Origin: Methanosarcina sp. ERenArc_MAG2
Lineage (GTDB): Archaea; Halobacteriota; Methanosarcinia; Methanosarcinales; Methanosarcinaceae
Direction of reading: 5' to 3'
Length of the DNA stretch: 64,000 nucleotides
Assembly (NCBI GenBank): GCA_023955635.1
Contig: JAMXHR010000001.1
Span: forward strand, 124,001 to 188,000
The notes beneath the pieces were generated by a model, which was given only the letters and a program-made list of their open reading frames with translations, was not told the origin of the DNA and searched no databases. The translations under genes and the position numbers were made by a program. Position 1 is the first letter of the stretch. Each line of letters starts with the position of its first letter. Of the stretch, positions 8,258 through 18,579 are shown piece after piece.

Positions 8258-10581
8258 ATGAAAGTTAATAAAAGAACGGCAGTTTGTTTTGGAATACTTC
8301 TTGTTATATTTCTGATGACCATAGGGAACGCAACTGCAGGTTCGGAAAGAAACTCAGTTATCTACGAAGACCGGATAGTGTGGCAGGATGATAGCAATGG
8401 AAATTGGGATATTCAAATGTACAATATTTCTACTTCCACTGAAATCCAGATCACAAACGATGAAACCGAGCAGCAAAATCCCGATATCTATGGGGACAGG
8501 ATAGTATGGCAGGATAATAGCAGTGGAAACTGGGATATTCAAATGTATGATATTTCCAGTCAGACGGAAACTCGGATCACCACTAATGGATCAAATCCTG
8601 CTATCTACAGTGATAAGATCGTGTGGCAGGATTCCCGTAATGGAAACCAGGATATTTACATGTACGACATTTCCACTTCCACTGAGACCCAGATAACACA
8701 CAATTTATCAGATCAGAGCAATCCTGATATTTACGCTGACAGGATCGTCTGGGTTGAAGATGGAACTCTCTACATGTATAACATTTCGACTTCTACCGAA
8801 ACCCGGATTACAAGTTATTTCTGGGGCTCTGATCACGGATCTGGTGAAGCAGGGGATTTGAATCATGCTCCCTTCATTTACGGAGATCGGGTTGTTTCTT
8901 CGGCTGAGACCGTAACAGGAAACTACCTTATCAAGCTGTATGACCTCTCTACTTCCACTGAACAGGTTATAGGCGAATATGATGCAGATTCAAATAATCC
9001 TGCCATCTATGGTAACAGGATAGTATGGGAAGACGGACGTAAAGCCGCCCCCGGCTACTGGAACCGTGATATTTACATGTACGACCTCTCGACTTCCAGG
9101 GAAACTCAAATTACTACCAATGAATCAAGTCAGGGCGATCCTGCGATTTATGGGAACAGAGTAGTCTGGACAGATGAACGAAATGCTATAACTTACAATG
9201 ATATGTCGGACATCTATATGTACGACCTCTCAACTGCCAAAGAAACCCGGATTACCACCGTTGAAGAAGAACAGCTGGCACAGGGTACAGAAACCCGAAT
9301 AACTACCAGTAAAGCCGAGCAAGAATATCCTGCTATCTATGGGGACAGGATAGTTTGGAGAGATTGGCGTAATGGAAACCAGCATGACTTCATAAACGGG
9401 GATATTTACATGTATAATATCTCAACTTCTACGGAAACCCAAATAACTACCAATAAGTCATGTCAGGTGAATCCCGATATCTATGGGGACAGGATTGTAT
9501 GGACAGATGACCGCAATGGAAACTGGGATATTTACATGTATAACCTTTCCACATCCAGAGAGACTCAGATCACTACCAACAACTCCGATCAATTTGATCC
9601 TTCTATCTACGGAGACAGGGTAGTATGGTTAGATCAACGCAATGGCTATCCAAACAACGATATTTACATGTATGATCTCTCAACTCATAAGGAGACTCAA
9701 ATCACCACCAATGGATCAAATCAGCAGTCACCTAAAATCTACGGGGACATGATAGTATGGGAAGACTGGCGCAACGGTGACGATTACAACATAAACTCCG
9801 ATATTTATATGTATGATCTTTCCACTTCCAGGGAAACTCAGATCACTACCGATGGGTCATACCAAGGAGAGCCTGCTATCTACAGAGACAGGATAGTATG
9901 GACAGATCAGCGTCGTCTTGGAGGGTGGGATATCTACATGTACAATCTCTCTACTTCCACTGAAACTCGAATAACTGCCAGAGAGGATGGAGATAAACAT
10001 GCTCCTGCTATCTATGAAGACCGGATAGTGTGGTATGAGAATCGAAATCTCAATGTAGGAGAGTTAGGGGGGATATTTACATGTACAATCTCTCTACTGA
10101 TACTGAAACTCAAATCTCCACCAGCTGGTCAGCGGATTATCCTGTAATCTATGAGGACAGAATAGTGTGGAGTGATTCTCGCAATGGAAACCCCGATATC
10201 TATATGTTTACTCTTGCTTCGGCTGAAGTGCCGCCTCTGGATGACAACTGCACGGACGAGGACGAGGAATGTGAGAATGGAACTCAGCCTCTTGGCAATT
10301 GTTCTTCCGAGTTAAAGCCTCTGGACAGGATACAGGCTCTTAAGGAGTATGTGGAAATTACGTACCGGTGTAACGTAAAAACAAAAACAGGCCTGGCAGA
10401 TCTGCTTGATACTTCGAAATGTTACTACGAAAAGGGTGAGAATAAAGAAACTGTTTCCATGCTTAATTCCTTCATTCATTTCATTGAAAAAATGAAGCTA
10501 TGTGAGCAGGTTTCGGCTGATGAAGCAGATTACATGGTCAGGAAAGCAAATGAAATTATCGACCAGATAGAAGTAAATTAA
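8258..10581 (+). CDS. Secreted 14-repeat TolB-like propeller protein with FIMAH-like C-terminus (one frameshift)
   Basis: A predicted exported protein of about 775 residues after joining two frames. Residues 1-27 are a signal peptide nearly identical in layout to the protein at 448. I count 14 IYxDRIVW repeats, thirteen before and one after the frameshift, which suggests two seven-bladed propellers in tandem. After an acidic, cysteine-containing linker (DDNCTDEDEECENGTQ) the last 90 or so residues resemble a FIMAH domain: LKEYVEITYRCNVKTKTGL and later DEADYMVRKANEIIDQI. The break lies in a G6 run at about 10063-10068; a seventh G restores GGDIYMYNLSTDTET. It may be a sequence error or phase variation. 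A hairpin terminator follows. Confidence 0.8.
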
Positions 10582-10621
10582 GAGTGAGGATTGAGTCTAC
10601 AGCCGTCAGGAAGCGATAAAG

Positions 10622-10665
10622 AAAAATCAATAACATTCTCTACTTTTATTCATTGATTTTTTTCT
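10622..10665 (+). terminator. Hairpin and T-rich tail after the propeller gene
   Basis: AAAAATCAAT at 10622-10631 pairs with ATTGATTTTT at 10652-10661, followed by a run of T. Confidence 0.5.
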
Positions 10666-10701
10666 TTTTTGATTTATTTGGTAATTTAATTTTGCATATC
10701 T

Positions 10702-10842
10702 ACGGCGTTTATGGGATTAATTGCTATTAAGGCCATAGTTCTCATCCTCAGATTATTGAATAAAAACGCTAGTGTTAACTATTATGGTCTTATCCATGGT
10801 TATCTATCCAGAAGTAAGAACAGAATCAAGAAGCAGAAGTAA
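10702..10842 (+). pseudogene. C-terminal fragment of a paralogue of the 6530-6999 membrane protein
   Basis: Reads TAFMGLIAIKAIVLILRLLN, closely matching TAFMGLIATKIMVRVPNLLK of the gene at 6530-6999, also at DNA level (ACGGCGTTTATGGG). The upstream part and a start are absent. It ends in a basic tail at TAA 10840-10842. Confidence 0.5.
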
Positions 10843-10874
10843 AAAGGAATGAGATAAGGAATAGAGGAATTAAT

Positions 10875-12610
10875 ATGGCTGGCTGGACAGGAAAAACAGT
10901 ATACTTAGACCTTAGCTCCGAATCAGTTAATGTTATCAAGACTGATGAAAAGTTAATCCGCAGTTATCTCGGTGGTAGAGGACTTGGGGTAAAATTGCTC
11001 TCCAGGCTTGCATATCCTGATATTGATCCTCTTGGTCCCGAGAATCCTCTGATCTTCACGTCCGGGCTGCTTACAGGCCTTGCACCTATGGCTTCAGGAG
11101 CAGTTCTTACATCAAAGTCTCCTCTGACAGGCACAATATTCAGCTGGAACGCAAGCGGAGGCTTCGGGAGAGAACTGAAGAAAACTGAGATTGATGCTCT
11201 GATTATTACAGGAAAAGCAAAAAAACCTTCTTATGTAGAGGTTAGGGAAGGAGGCGTCGAAATTGTGCCTGCAGAAGGGCTCTGGGGAAAGAATGTCAGA
11301 ACTTGTACTGAAATTCTCAAGAGCAGAGGAAGCATAGCCTGCATAGGCAGGGCAGGAGAAAAACAGGTTCTGATTTCATCTTTTGTCATTGATTCCATCC
11401 ACAGTGGGAGAGGAGGGTTGGGGGCGGTTGCAGGCTCAAAGATGCTGAAGGCTGTGGTTGTGAAAGGAGAAAAAGAACTTCTACCTTCGAATCCTGAGAG
11501 ATTCGGAGAACTTAATACAAAAATATTGAAGCTTTTCGACGCAAGCCCTATGCTTTCCAAAGGACTTCAAAACTACGGTACATCTGCGCTTGTAAAACTG
11601 CTGGATTACATGAATCTCATTCCAAGCAGGAACTTTTCCGGAAGAGGAACTTCTTTTGCAAATCTGTTTTCAGGAGAACGTATCAAAGCCACTTTTGATC
11701 TTGAAAAGGAGAGCTGTCCTGCCTGTCCGCTGGGCTGCAAAAAGAGAATTAAAAAGACAGGGCAGATTTTGCCTGACTATGATTCCCTCTGGGCTTTCGG
11801 GTTTAACCTTGAGAACCCTGAGTTTGCTTCAGTACTCAATGCTGACAGGATATGCAAGGACTATGGGATTGACCCTATTTCTGCAGGTTCGATTATTGGC
11901 GCGTGCGCAGAACTCAAATCCGAGATAATCGAAGCTTATGAGCTGGAGTCTTTGCTTTTGGAAATTGGGGAAGGCTCAGAAATTGAAGGAGGAGGCAAAC
12001 CCGGAAATGGAGCCAGGAAATATCTTTCAGGCAGGGGAGAGAAGAGCTGAGCATGGATGTAAAGGGTCTCGAACTTGGAGGCTTTGACCCGAGAGGGATC
12101 AGGGGGCAGGCCCTGGCTTATACTACATCCAGCCACGGCGGAGATTACCTGACTGCTTTCATGGTTGGGCCCGAGATTCTTGGAAAGCCCGTTAGTCTTG
12201 ACCGCCTGAGCCTTAAAGGAAAAGCAGGTATCCTCCAGGTCTTTGAAAACATAGCTGCAGTACTGGATTCTCTTGTGTTCTGCCCGTTCTCGGTCTTTGC
12301 CCTCAATGAAGAACTCTGTTCAGCTCTTTTGCTTTCGGCTACAGGTATGGAAATATCGCCTGCGGAACTCCTGAAAATAGGAGAAAGAATCTATAACCTT
12401 GAAAGAACTTATAATCTGAAAGCAGGTTTCACCCGGAAAGACGATACACTTCCGGAAAGGCTGTTTGGAAATGAGGAAGAAAACGAAGGATACGGGCTTC
12501 CCGGAAAGGAGTTTGAAGCCGCGATTCAGGAATATTATCATTACCGTGGCTGGAATGAAGAAGGGGTGCCCCTGTTAGAGAAGTTGAAGGAACTTGAGCT
12601 CAGCTGTTAA
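10875..12610 (+). CDS. aor: Tungsten-type aldehyde:ferredoxin oxidoreductase (one frameshift)
   Basis: AOR-family enzymes oxidise aldehydes to acids with ferredoxin, using a tungstopterin and a [4Fe-4S] cluster. The N-terminal part (391 residues) has MAGWTGKTVYLDLS, the GGRGLGVKLLSRL segment and the SGAVLTSKSPLTG region of the family, then CPACPLGCKKRIK, which supplies cluster cysteines. The C-terminal part (from 12053) starts MDVKGLELGGFDPRGIRGQA, a conserved AOR segment. The frames join near 12035-12046 if one base is added, giving about 580 residues, close to family length. The substrate aldehyde is not predictable. It stands alone. Confidence 0.85.
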
Positions 12611-13056
12611 AGAAAAAACAGAAAAGAATTCCAGGAGCTTTTACTGTATCACTAACTCCACATCGAAAATAGAAATCTTATAGAGTAAAGCATTTTCTCT
12701 ATGAAATCCAATATTTCCTTTAGCTCATGGATTTTTTTCTGGATATTTCAGGCATTTTTCCCTGAAATCCGGTATAAAGACGCAAAATCTCGCATAAGCG
12801 TTATATAGTCAAGGATAATTAATCGTATTAGTTCTCGACCTGTAGATAGGTTCTGCAGGCACCCCCAAATTAAGAACATTTTTCAGTTTTGCCATACAGG
12901 ACAGTTAATCAATGTATGGATAAATAGGAGACAGGCTTAAAAATCAGGAAAGCCTTCTTATACTATTTCACCGAAGCCGCGGAAAATTTTCCGGTTAATC
13001 CGGAATGACGTTTACAATTTATATATAAATACTTTAAAACTTATGGGAGAATCTCT
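12611..13056. other. Intergenic region upstream of aIF5A
   Basis: No reading frame stands out. It contains the aIF5A promoter at its right end and an inverted sequence CGGAAAATTTTCCG near 12980. I cannot support an RNA gene here. Confidence 0.35.
13018..13031 (+). promoter_or_regulatory. TATA box of the aIF5A gene
   Basis: TTTATATATAAATA lies about 26-39 bases before the ATG at 13057. With the usual archaeal spacing the transcript would start only a few bases before the coding region, so the leader is short. Confidence 0.6.
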
Positions 13057-13443
13057 ATGAAACAGCAGGTAGAAGTAAAGGAGCTCAAAGAAGGGAAATA
13101 CGTAATCATTGATGACGAAGCATGCGTCATAAAAAGCATTACCAAGTCCAAACCCGGGAAACACGGAGCTGCAAAGGCAAGGATAGAGGTTATTGGCCTC
13201 TTTGATGGACAGAAGCGCTCTTACATAGGTTCAGTCGCAACTAAAATCTATGTTCCGATTGTGGAAAGAAAGAGTGCACAGATAATCTCAATTGCCGGTA
13301 ATATTGCCCAGCTTATGGACATGGGAGATTATGCAACCTTTGAAATCGTAATTCCTGATGAGTATAAGGACAGGGTCAAAGAGGGTGAAGAGGTTTCTTA
13401 CATCACAGCTCTTGGCAAGATTAAACTCGATATACGGACATAA
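13057..13443 (+). CDS. eif5A: Translation factor aIF5A (hypusine-containing)
   Basis: The archaeal homologue of eIF5A/EF-P helps the ribosome make difficult peptide bonds. The 128-residue protein has the hypusine loop SKPGKHGAAKAR, with Lys35 as the modification site, an SH3-like N-domain and an OB-fold C-domain (YATFEIVIPDEYKDRVKEGE). The length is normal. A TATA box lies just upstream and a terminator hairpin directly downstream, so it is probably monocistronic. The next gene encodes agmatinase, which feeds the polyamine pathway that supplies the modification. Confidence 0.97.
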   Translation: MKQQVEVKELKEGKYVIIDDEACVIKSITKSKPGKHGAAKARIEVIGLFDGQKRSYIGSVATKIYVPIVERKSAQIISIAGNIAQLMDMGDYATFEIVIPDEYKDRVKEGEEVSYITALGKIKLDIRT

Positions 13444-13464
13444 ATTTCCGAAAATAAGGCGAAA

Positions 13465-13496
13465 ACTCAGGTTAATAGCCTGAGTCATTCTTTTTT
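13465..13496 (+). terminator. Terminator after aIF5A
   Basis: ACTCAGG at 13465-13471 pairs with CCTGAGT at 13479-13485, and TTTTTT follows at 13491-13496. Confidence 0.7.
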
Positions 13497-13525
13497 AAGT
13501 AAATAATTTCATATCAGGTTAGAGT

Positions 13526-14401
13526 ATGTTTTTACCCAATTCCTTTATAGATGCTCTCGCAGACTATGAATCTGCACGTTATGTTATCTTCGGCGTGCCT
13601 TTTGACAACACATCTTCTTACAGGGCAGGCAGCCGCTGGGCTCCGGATGCGATGAGACAGGCCTCTGCAAATTTTGAAAGTTATAACCCGACTTTTGACA
13701 TCGATCTTGTTGATCTTCCAATCTATGATGCCGGAAACCTGGAGACTTCAGCTTCGGTTGATGAGACCTTGCAGAGCCTTTATGATGCTGCAAAAGAGCT
13801 CCTTAACGAAGAAAAACTTCCCATTATGCTTGGAGGGGAGCATTCCCTGACATATGCTCTGGTAAAAGCCTGTGCCGAATTCGCAGGAGAGGATTTCGGG
13901 GTCCTTGTTCTTGATGCCCATTTTGACCTCAGGGAAGAGTACAGGGGATTCAAGCATAACCATGCCTGCGTATCCCGGAATATTCTCAATCAGGTTACAA
14001 AAAATCTGGTTTCTATAGGGATTAGAAGCGGCCCGGAAGAAGAGTGGGTTTTTGCCAGGGAAAATAACCTGAAGTATTATACAGCCGATGATGTAGAATC
14101 CATGGGTATGGTAGAGGTTCTCAAAGAAGCCCTTGAGTGGCTGGACTGCGACCAGATATACCTTTCTCTTGATATGGACGCCATAGACCCGGCTTACGCC
14201 CCTGGGCTCGGCACGCCGGAACCTTTCGGCCTGAGTGCGCGGGATGTAAGAACTGCAGTAAGGACTCTTGCTCCCTTCTCAATGGCTTTTGATATTGTAG
14301 AAATCGCCCCTGAATATGATTCCGGGCAAACAGCCATGCTCGGGGCAAAACTGATGAGAGAGTTTATCGCTTCCAATGCTAAAAGCTGCAGGAGAACATA
14401 A
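13526..14401 (+). CDS. speB: Agmatinase (ureohydrolase family)
   Basis: Hydrolyses agmatine to putrescine and urea with two Mn ions in the cytoplasm. The 291-residue protein carries the ureohydrolase metal motifs GGEHS, DAHFD and SLDMDAIDP in the expected order, and the RAGSRWAPDAMRQAS segment near the N-terminus. Length is typical. It follows aIF5A by 82 bases but is separated by a terminator-like hairpin. Putrescine leads to spermidine, the donor for the aIF5A lysine modification, so the pairing makes sense. Arginase or formiminoglutamase activity cannot be fully excluded. Confidence 0.92.
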   Translation: MFLPNSFIDALADYESARYVIFGVPFDNTSSYRAGSRWAPDAMRQASANFESYNPTFDIDLVDLPIYDAGNLETSASVDETLQSLYDAAKELLNEEKLPIMLGGEHSLTYALVKACAEFAGEDFGVLVLDAHFDLREEYRGFKHNHACVSRNILNQVTKNLVSIGIRSGPEEEWVFARENNLKYYTADDVESMGMVEVLKEALEWLDCDQIYLSLDMDAIDPAYAPGLGTPEPFGLSARDVRTAVRTLAPFSMAFDIVEIAPEYDSGQTAMLGAKLMREFIASNAKSCRRT

Positions 14402-14563
14402 GCCACGAGAACAGAAGATTAATCAGGATATATAAAACAGATATTATAGAGTGGTTTCGGCTTTTTGCGAACTCAAAAACTGCTGGAAAAGGACGAAGTA
14501 TTAAAGCTTCGGAGCTTTTCCATTATTCAATACACATTTTTATTCGAAAACTGTCTGCATATA

Positions 14564-14740
14564 TTAAGAGCGCCACAAAGCTATGATCTTATCAATTGCT
14601 ATGTGCGTGTATTTTCCATTCTGCTCAAGAGTGAGCACATTGTCTGCGCAGGCTGCCACCTTTCCATTAAAAATATCAGGGCCCCCACAATAAACATCTA
14701 TAACTTCGCCAAGATGGTGTTCCACTATAAAAGACTGCAT
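14564..14740 (-). CDS. Small conserved-looking protein, 58 residues, copy B
   Basis: Too short for a usual gene cutoff. Starts at ATG 14740 with GAGGTG just upstream and reads MQSFIVEHHLGEVIDVYCGG, later LTLEQNGKYTHIAIDKIIAL, ending at TAA 14564. It is about 65 percent identical by eye to the protein at 15079-15258, and differences fall mainly at surface-type positions, which supports real coding. The alternating pattern of short strands with the GG and IAIDKI motifs is reminiscent of Sm-like barrels; that is a guess. Function unknown. Confidence 0.8.
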   Translation of the reverse strand: MQSFIVEHHLGEVIDVYCGGPDIFNGKVAACADNVLTLEQNGKYTHIAIDKIIALWRS

Positions 14741-15078
14741 TTCTTTACACCTCAGTATTCTCTCACGTATTGAATCTGATCCTGCTGGTTTGAATCAGCT
14801 TTTTTCCCGCTATAAGGGCTTTTTCAGGTAAAAATAAATTTTTTACTTTGTTTTACGCCATTTAAGACTCAAGCAATATCAGTTTTCTCACATGTCTGTA
14901 AGATTTTTGTCTATCTCTGCCTGATCCTGCTTATCCTTACGGGAAATAAAAATCCCAATCCAGCTGTTTGGAGCGTTATCCAACTTAAATTAGATTTAGG
15001 AAAAGATCATCAAGATCTGTCCCTACTCTAATTTTTCCTATAATATAAGATATGATTTTGAAATATAAAGTTCTGAGC

Positions 15079-15258
15079 TTATTGAGACCAGAGGGCTATT
15101 ATTTTATCGATGGCTATATGGGTAAGTTTCCCGTCATTATTGAGCGTGAGGACGTTATCGGCACAGGCTTCTACAGTTCCCCTAAAGACATCAGGCCCAC
15201 CACAGTAAACATCTATATCCTTGTTGAGATAATGTTCAACTATAAAGGATTGCATCAT
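15079..15258 (-). CDS. Small conserved-looking protein, 59 residues, copy A
   Basis: Starts at ATG 15258 with GGAGG about 8 bases upstream and reads MMQSFIVEHYLNKDIDVYCG, then GPDVFRGTVEACADNVLTL, ending at TAA 15079. It is a tandem paralogue of 14564-14740. The plus-strand frames over both genes are shadows. The conserved residues (DVYCGG, ACADNVLTL, IAIDKIIALW) suggest a small beta-barrel, possibly Sm-like. No catalytic motif is seen. Confidence 0.8.
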   Translation of the reverse strand: MMQSFIVEHYLNKDIDVYCGGPDVFRGTVEACADNVLTLNNDGKLTHIAIDKIIALWSQ

Positions 15259-15641
15259 GCATTTTCCTCCTGTTTATTTTCTTTGTGACTTGCTTATACA
15301 TCTGTCATCTTGCTGACATAATCTATCTTTATATCCGCAGATGTCCGTTAATTGTAACTACCCTTTCATTTCTTATAAATATATTTAGAAACTAAAGTTG
15401 ATTTTAGGAATTCCACGCCGTAAATCCCTGGAAGGAAAATTAGCTATTAGCTTACTCACCCGAAAGCCTGTATATTTCTCAGGATCTCGTTTTCCCGGAA
15501 ATAAAAATAATTATATGAGATTGTTTCTTCAGGTTTATGTATGTTAGAGAATTTAGGAAAACTAAGTTTAGCTGGAAAATATTATGAAACCGGCTTTTAA
15601 TAAGATGGGACAAAGGAAATCATTTTTTTCTTCAAGGTATA
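15259..15641. other. Non-coding stretch
   Basis: No gene, RNA or repeat recognised. It includes the probable promoter of the small gene at 15258 on the minus strand (AT-rich). Confidence 0.35.
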
Positions 15642-15845
15642 TCAGGTTTCTCTGTCTTCATAGATGAAAATATCCTCAATCAGGACTCCAAAAAGCCTGG
15701 AAAGCTTGAATGAAAGCTCAAGAGAAGGATCATATTTTCCCTTTTCAATCGCATGTATAGTTTGTCTTGTCACTCCCACTTTTTCAGCAAGGCTCTCCTG
15801 AGTAAAGTCATGCATTGCCCTGTAAACTTTAATATTATTCTTCAT
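15642..15845 (-). CDS. XRE-family HTH regulator
   Basis: A 67-residue one-domain repressor: MKNNIKVYRAMHDFTQESLA then KVGVTRQTIHAIEKGKYDP, a classic Cro/CI helix-turn-helix, followed by FGVLIEDIFIYEDRE, the tail of the short archaeal/bacterial YozG-type regulators. The open frame extends 21 codons upstream, but that part lacks regulator-like sequence, so the internal ATG is chosen. It sits downstream of a DUF2178 membrane protein on the same strand, a pairing seen repeatedly in methanogens; the pair may be a small membrane-linked regulatory unit. Confidence 0.8.
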   Translation of the reverse strand: MKNNIKVYRAMHDFTQESLAEKVGVTRQTIHAIEKGKYDPSLELSFKLSRLFGVLIEDIFIYEDRET

Positions 15846-16163
15846 CTCCAGCTCCGTACTTTTTATTGAAGTAGATGCGAAATAAAGGTGTACACTAAAA
15901 AATTCCACAGCTTAGATAAGCCAGGTGACAGCCAGGAGACGTATACTGAGGATATAAATCCCACATGGATAAGAAAGATCCCTGCGAAAGCAAAATGCAG
16001 GAGTGAAAAATGGAGGGGGATGCATGGAATTGTATATCTCTTTTTGTCTGGAAAGCATTAAACCTATTCATTGGTTAACCTCACCTTTGTATAAAACTGG
16101 CTTATGATCTGTCCGTTAAACTAAAATTTTGCATTTATCCCGAAGAGAGAAACGGCTTCCTCT

Positions 16164-16547
16164 TCAGCCCCCATATTCTCTGTTGTAATACATATAAAAA
16201 AGAGAATGAATTACAAGCACTATACAGCTTGCATACGCCATGAAAAAACCAAGGTCAACGTAGGCAGGGTAGGTTTCCCTCATCGATATCAGGACTGCTC
16301 CTCCAAGAGCAAAGCTGAGGGCTATAAACTGGAGAGTAACCCAGGAAGCTTTCTGACCTACCTGACGTATCCTTTCGTCTTCAACAACCCCTTCCAGCCT
16401 GTTTTTGGAAAGGTATATGACAGCCATACCTGCAAGGACAGCACCTATGGCAAGTAGTGGATATCCTATCGAAACCGAAAAACCTACAACAGCTCCCATG
16501 ATCATCACAATCATGAACGAAATTATTCTGAATTGCTTCCGCTTCAT
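16164..16547 (-). CDS. DUF2178 membrane protein
   Basis: About 127 residues with four hydrophobic segments (for example FMIVMIMGAVVGFSVSI and FFMAYASCIVLVIHSLFYMY) and the cytoplasmic motif VVEDERIRQVGQKAS typical of DUF2178. The ATG giving MKRKQF is preferred because GGAGG lies 8 bases upstream; a longer frame starts at 16562. An XRE regulator follows about 320 bases downstream on the same strand. Function unknown. Confidence 0.8.
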   Translation of the reverse strand: MKRKQFRIISFMIVMIMGAVVGFSVSIGYPLLAIGAVLAGMAVIYLSKNRLEGVVEDERIRQVGQKASWVTLQFIALSFALGGAVLISMRETYPAYVDLGFFMAYASCIVLVIHSLFYMYYNREYGG

Positions 16548-17393
16548 CTGCAGAACCTCCATAAGTACAGTATTTTAATGTAGATCATTAATTCAAAGCC
16601 CCTGTATGGACTTATAAACATATTGTTAAGTTATATGGACATAATGTAATAGTTAGTTTACATAAAGTAAATAGATGGATACCTTATTTAAAGTTGTTGG
16701 AACTGAGTGAGGGTAAAAGAATAAGGGCTGATGCAGGAAGAGATGAAAGAAAAGTAAGAAAATATAAAAACTATGACGAATACATCGGCTGTATTGGAAA
16801 ATGGGCTAGAAAATATTAGGACTTACGCACTTGAAGTACCAAATCAACTGTTGTAGGCTTACAACTTTCTGAAATTCAAATTCTAAATATGATGGTTAAT
16901 GTGCTTGATTTTGAATCTGAAGTGCGTAAGTCCTAAATATAAATATGCTAAGGGATCTTTAAATAATTTTATAAATTCATTCCAGTAAACGCCTGAGAAT
17001 CTGATATAAAGTATAGTGCCAACAACTGTGGATAGAAATTTAAAAATCAAAGTTTCAGATCAGAATTTGAAGGTTTCATCCTGTTTCTGATGTTTCTTAT
17101 ATGAATAAAACGACACTTAGAAAAAAATTTATATCAGTAGAGCAAATCATTAAAATTATGATAGATAATTTTTTAAGATGCGTGGAGATTGTATTTTGTG
17201 TTTGCCTCATGATACTTTTTCTGGTTTGTTGTTATTGTACTCTGTAGGTAATTTGGCAAATATAGTTATAAACATATTTTTATCCGCTACCTTTTATAAA
17301 GTTAGTGTGATTTTCATTTTATAATAGAGAAGATTTATGATGGTCAATTTGTATTCGATTGGTATTATATATTATAAATTATATGTATATCTT
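16548..17393. other. Intergenic region with one 119-bp repeat
   Basis: Holds the repeat at 16817-16935 and otherwise AT-rich DNA without a supported gene. The left end of the IS1-type element must lie in its right part, but I could not define the inverted repeat. Confidence 0.4.
16817..16935. repeat. 119-bp inverted-repeat element, reverse copy
   Basis: The reverse complement of 7012-7130 with a handful of changes, same length, same 16-base ends TAGGACTTACGCACTT / AAGTGCGTAAGTCCTA. Confidence 0.8.
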
Positions 17394-18489
17394 ATGGGGA
17401 AAAGAGGTCCAACACCACAATTTACTAACGTTTCCTGTCCGAACAAAGACTGTGAGCTCTATGGTCTTAGTGATCAAGGCAATGTTATTGGAAATGGAAC
17501 TTACATAAGCCGTGGAGAAAAAACAAGAAGATATCTTTGCCGTCATTGCGGCAAAGCTTTTTGTGACCATACAGACACTTTTTATCATGATCTTCGCAAA
17601 GATGAGAAAACTATCGATTTAGCTCTAAAAATGTCTATGAAAGGTATGAGCATTGAAGCCATTTCCGATGTTTTAGAGGTACAACCTGCCAGTATAAAGC
17701 GATGGTTAGTTCGCGCATCTGAACAATGCGATAAAGTAAATGATGTTATGATGAAGAACCTGGATGTTCCAAAGATAGAAATGGACGAACTGTGGGTAAT
17801 AATCCAAAAAAAGAGTTCCACGGATGAAAGATTACGAAGATGATGGGCCATGGATGTGGGTAGCTTTTGTACCAGGTTGCAGGCTAATACTTTACTTTTT
17901 AATAGGTCCAAGAAAACAGTATGTTGCAGACAAGTTGGTTGAATTAGTTAATAAACGTCTTTCGGATAAAATTCCTGTTTTTGTCACAGATGGGTTGAAC
18001 TTTTATAGAGAAGCTCTTTTGAAACAATTTGGAGTTTTGAGCGAGTTTCCAAGAACTGGGAAAAAAGGAAGACCAAAGAAAACAAAAATCGTTCCCTCTG
18101 ATGATTTAAGGTATGCACAGGTAGTCAAAACAAGAAAAAATGGGGTACTTGAGAAAGTAGAGAAGAAGATCATCTTTGGAGAAGATATTGATCAAAGCGA
18201 AATCTCAACAACTTTACTTGAAAGACAAAACCTGACTTTTAGACAGGATAACAACAGAGTTTCAAGGAAAACAATAGGGTTTTCAAAAATGAAAGAATGG
18301 TTAGAGTATCAAATGAAGTTATATTGTACACATTTTAACTTCTGTAGAGGTCATGGAGGATTAAGGTACAAAGATGAAAGAGGGGTTGAATGTAAAAATA
18401 CACCGGCAAGAGAGGCAGGGATTATTGAATCAAAGTGGACTTTAAGGGAACTATTGAAATTTAGGTGTGTCAAAACATCAATCGGATAA
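17394..18489 (+). CDS. IS1-family transposase (one frameshift)
   Basis: DDE transposase of about 365 residues. N-terminal zinc ribbon (CPNKDCELYG and YLCRHCGKAF), helix-turn-helix (MSIEAISDVLEVQPASIKRW), then catalytic regions EMDELW, FVTDGLNFYREAL and LLERQNLTFRQDNNRVSRKT, which supply the D, D and E. The frame breaks in an A7 run at about 17807-17813; adding a base joins IIQKK to RVPRMKDYEDDGPW. ATG 17394 is chosen because MGKRGPTPQF is the natural start. It differs clearly from the other IS1-type element at 38820. Element ends were not resolved. Confidence 0.85.
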
Positions 18490-18579
18490 AGATGGACCAT
18501 CAGATTTATATACAACCGAAAAATCCAATATTTAAGACTAAAATAGGTTTGGGATAAATTCAGGAAAAACCTGCTTTCT

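Noticed and set aside
14465..15288. Two plus-strand reading frames (14465-14773 and 15052-15288)
   Set aside because: They are antisense shadows of the two small tandem genes, which have ribosome sites and conserved residues on the minus strand.
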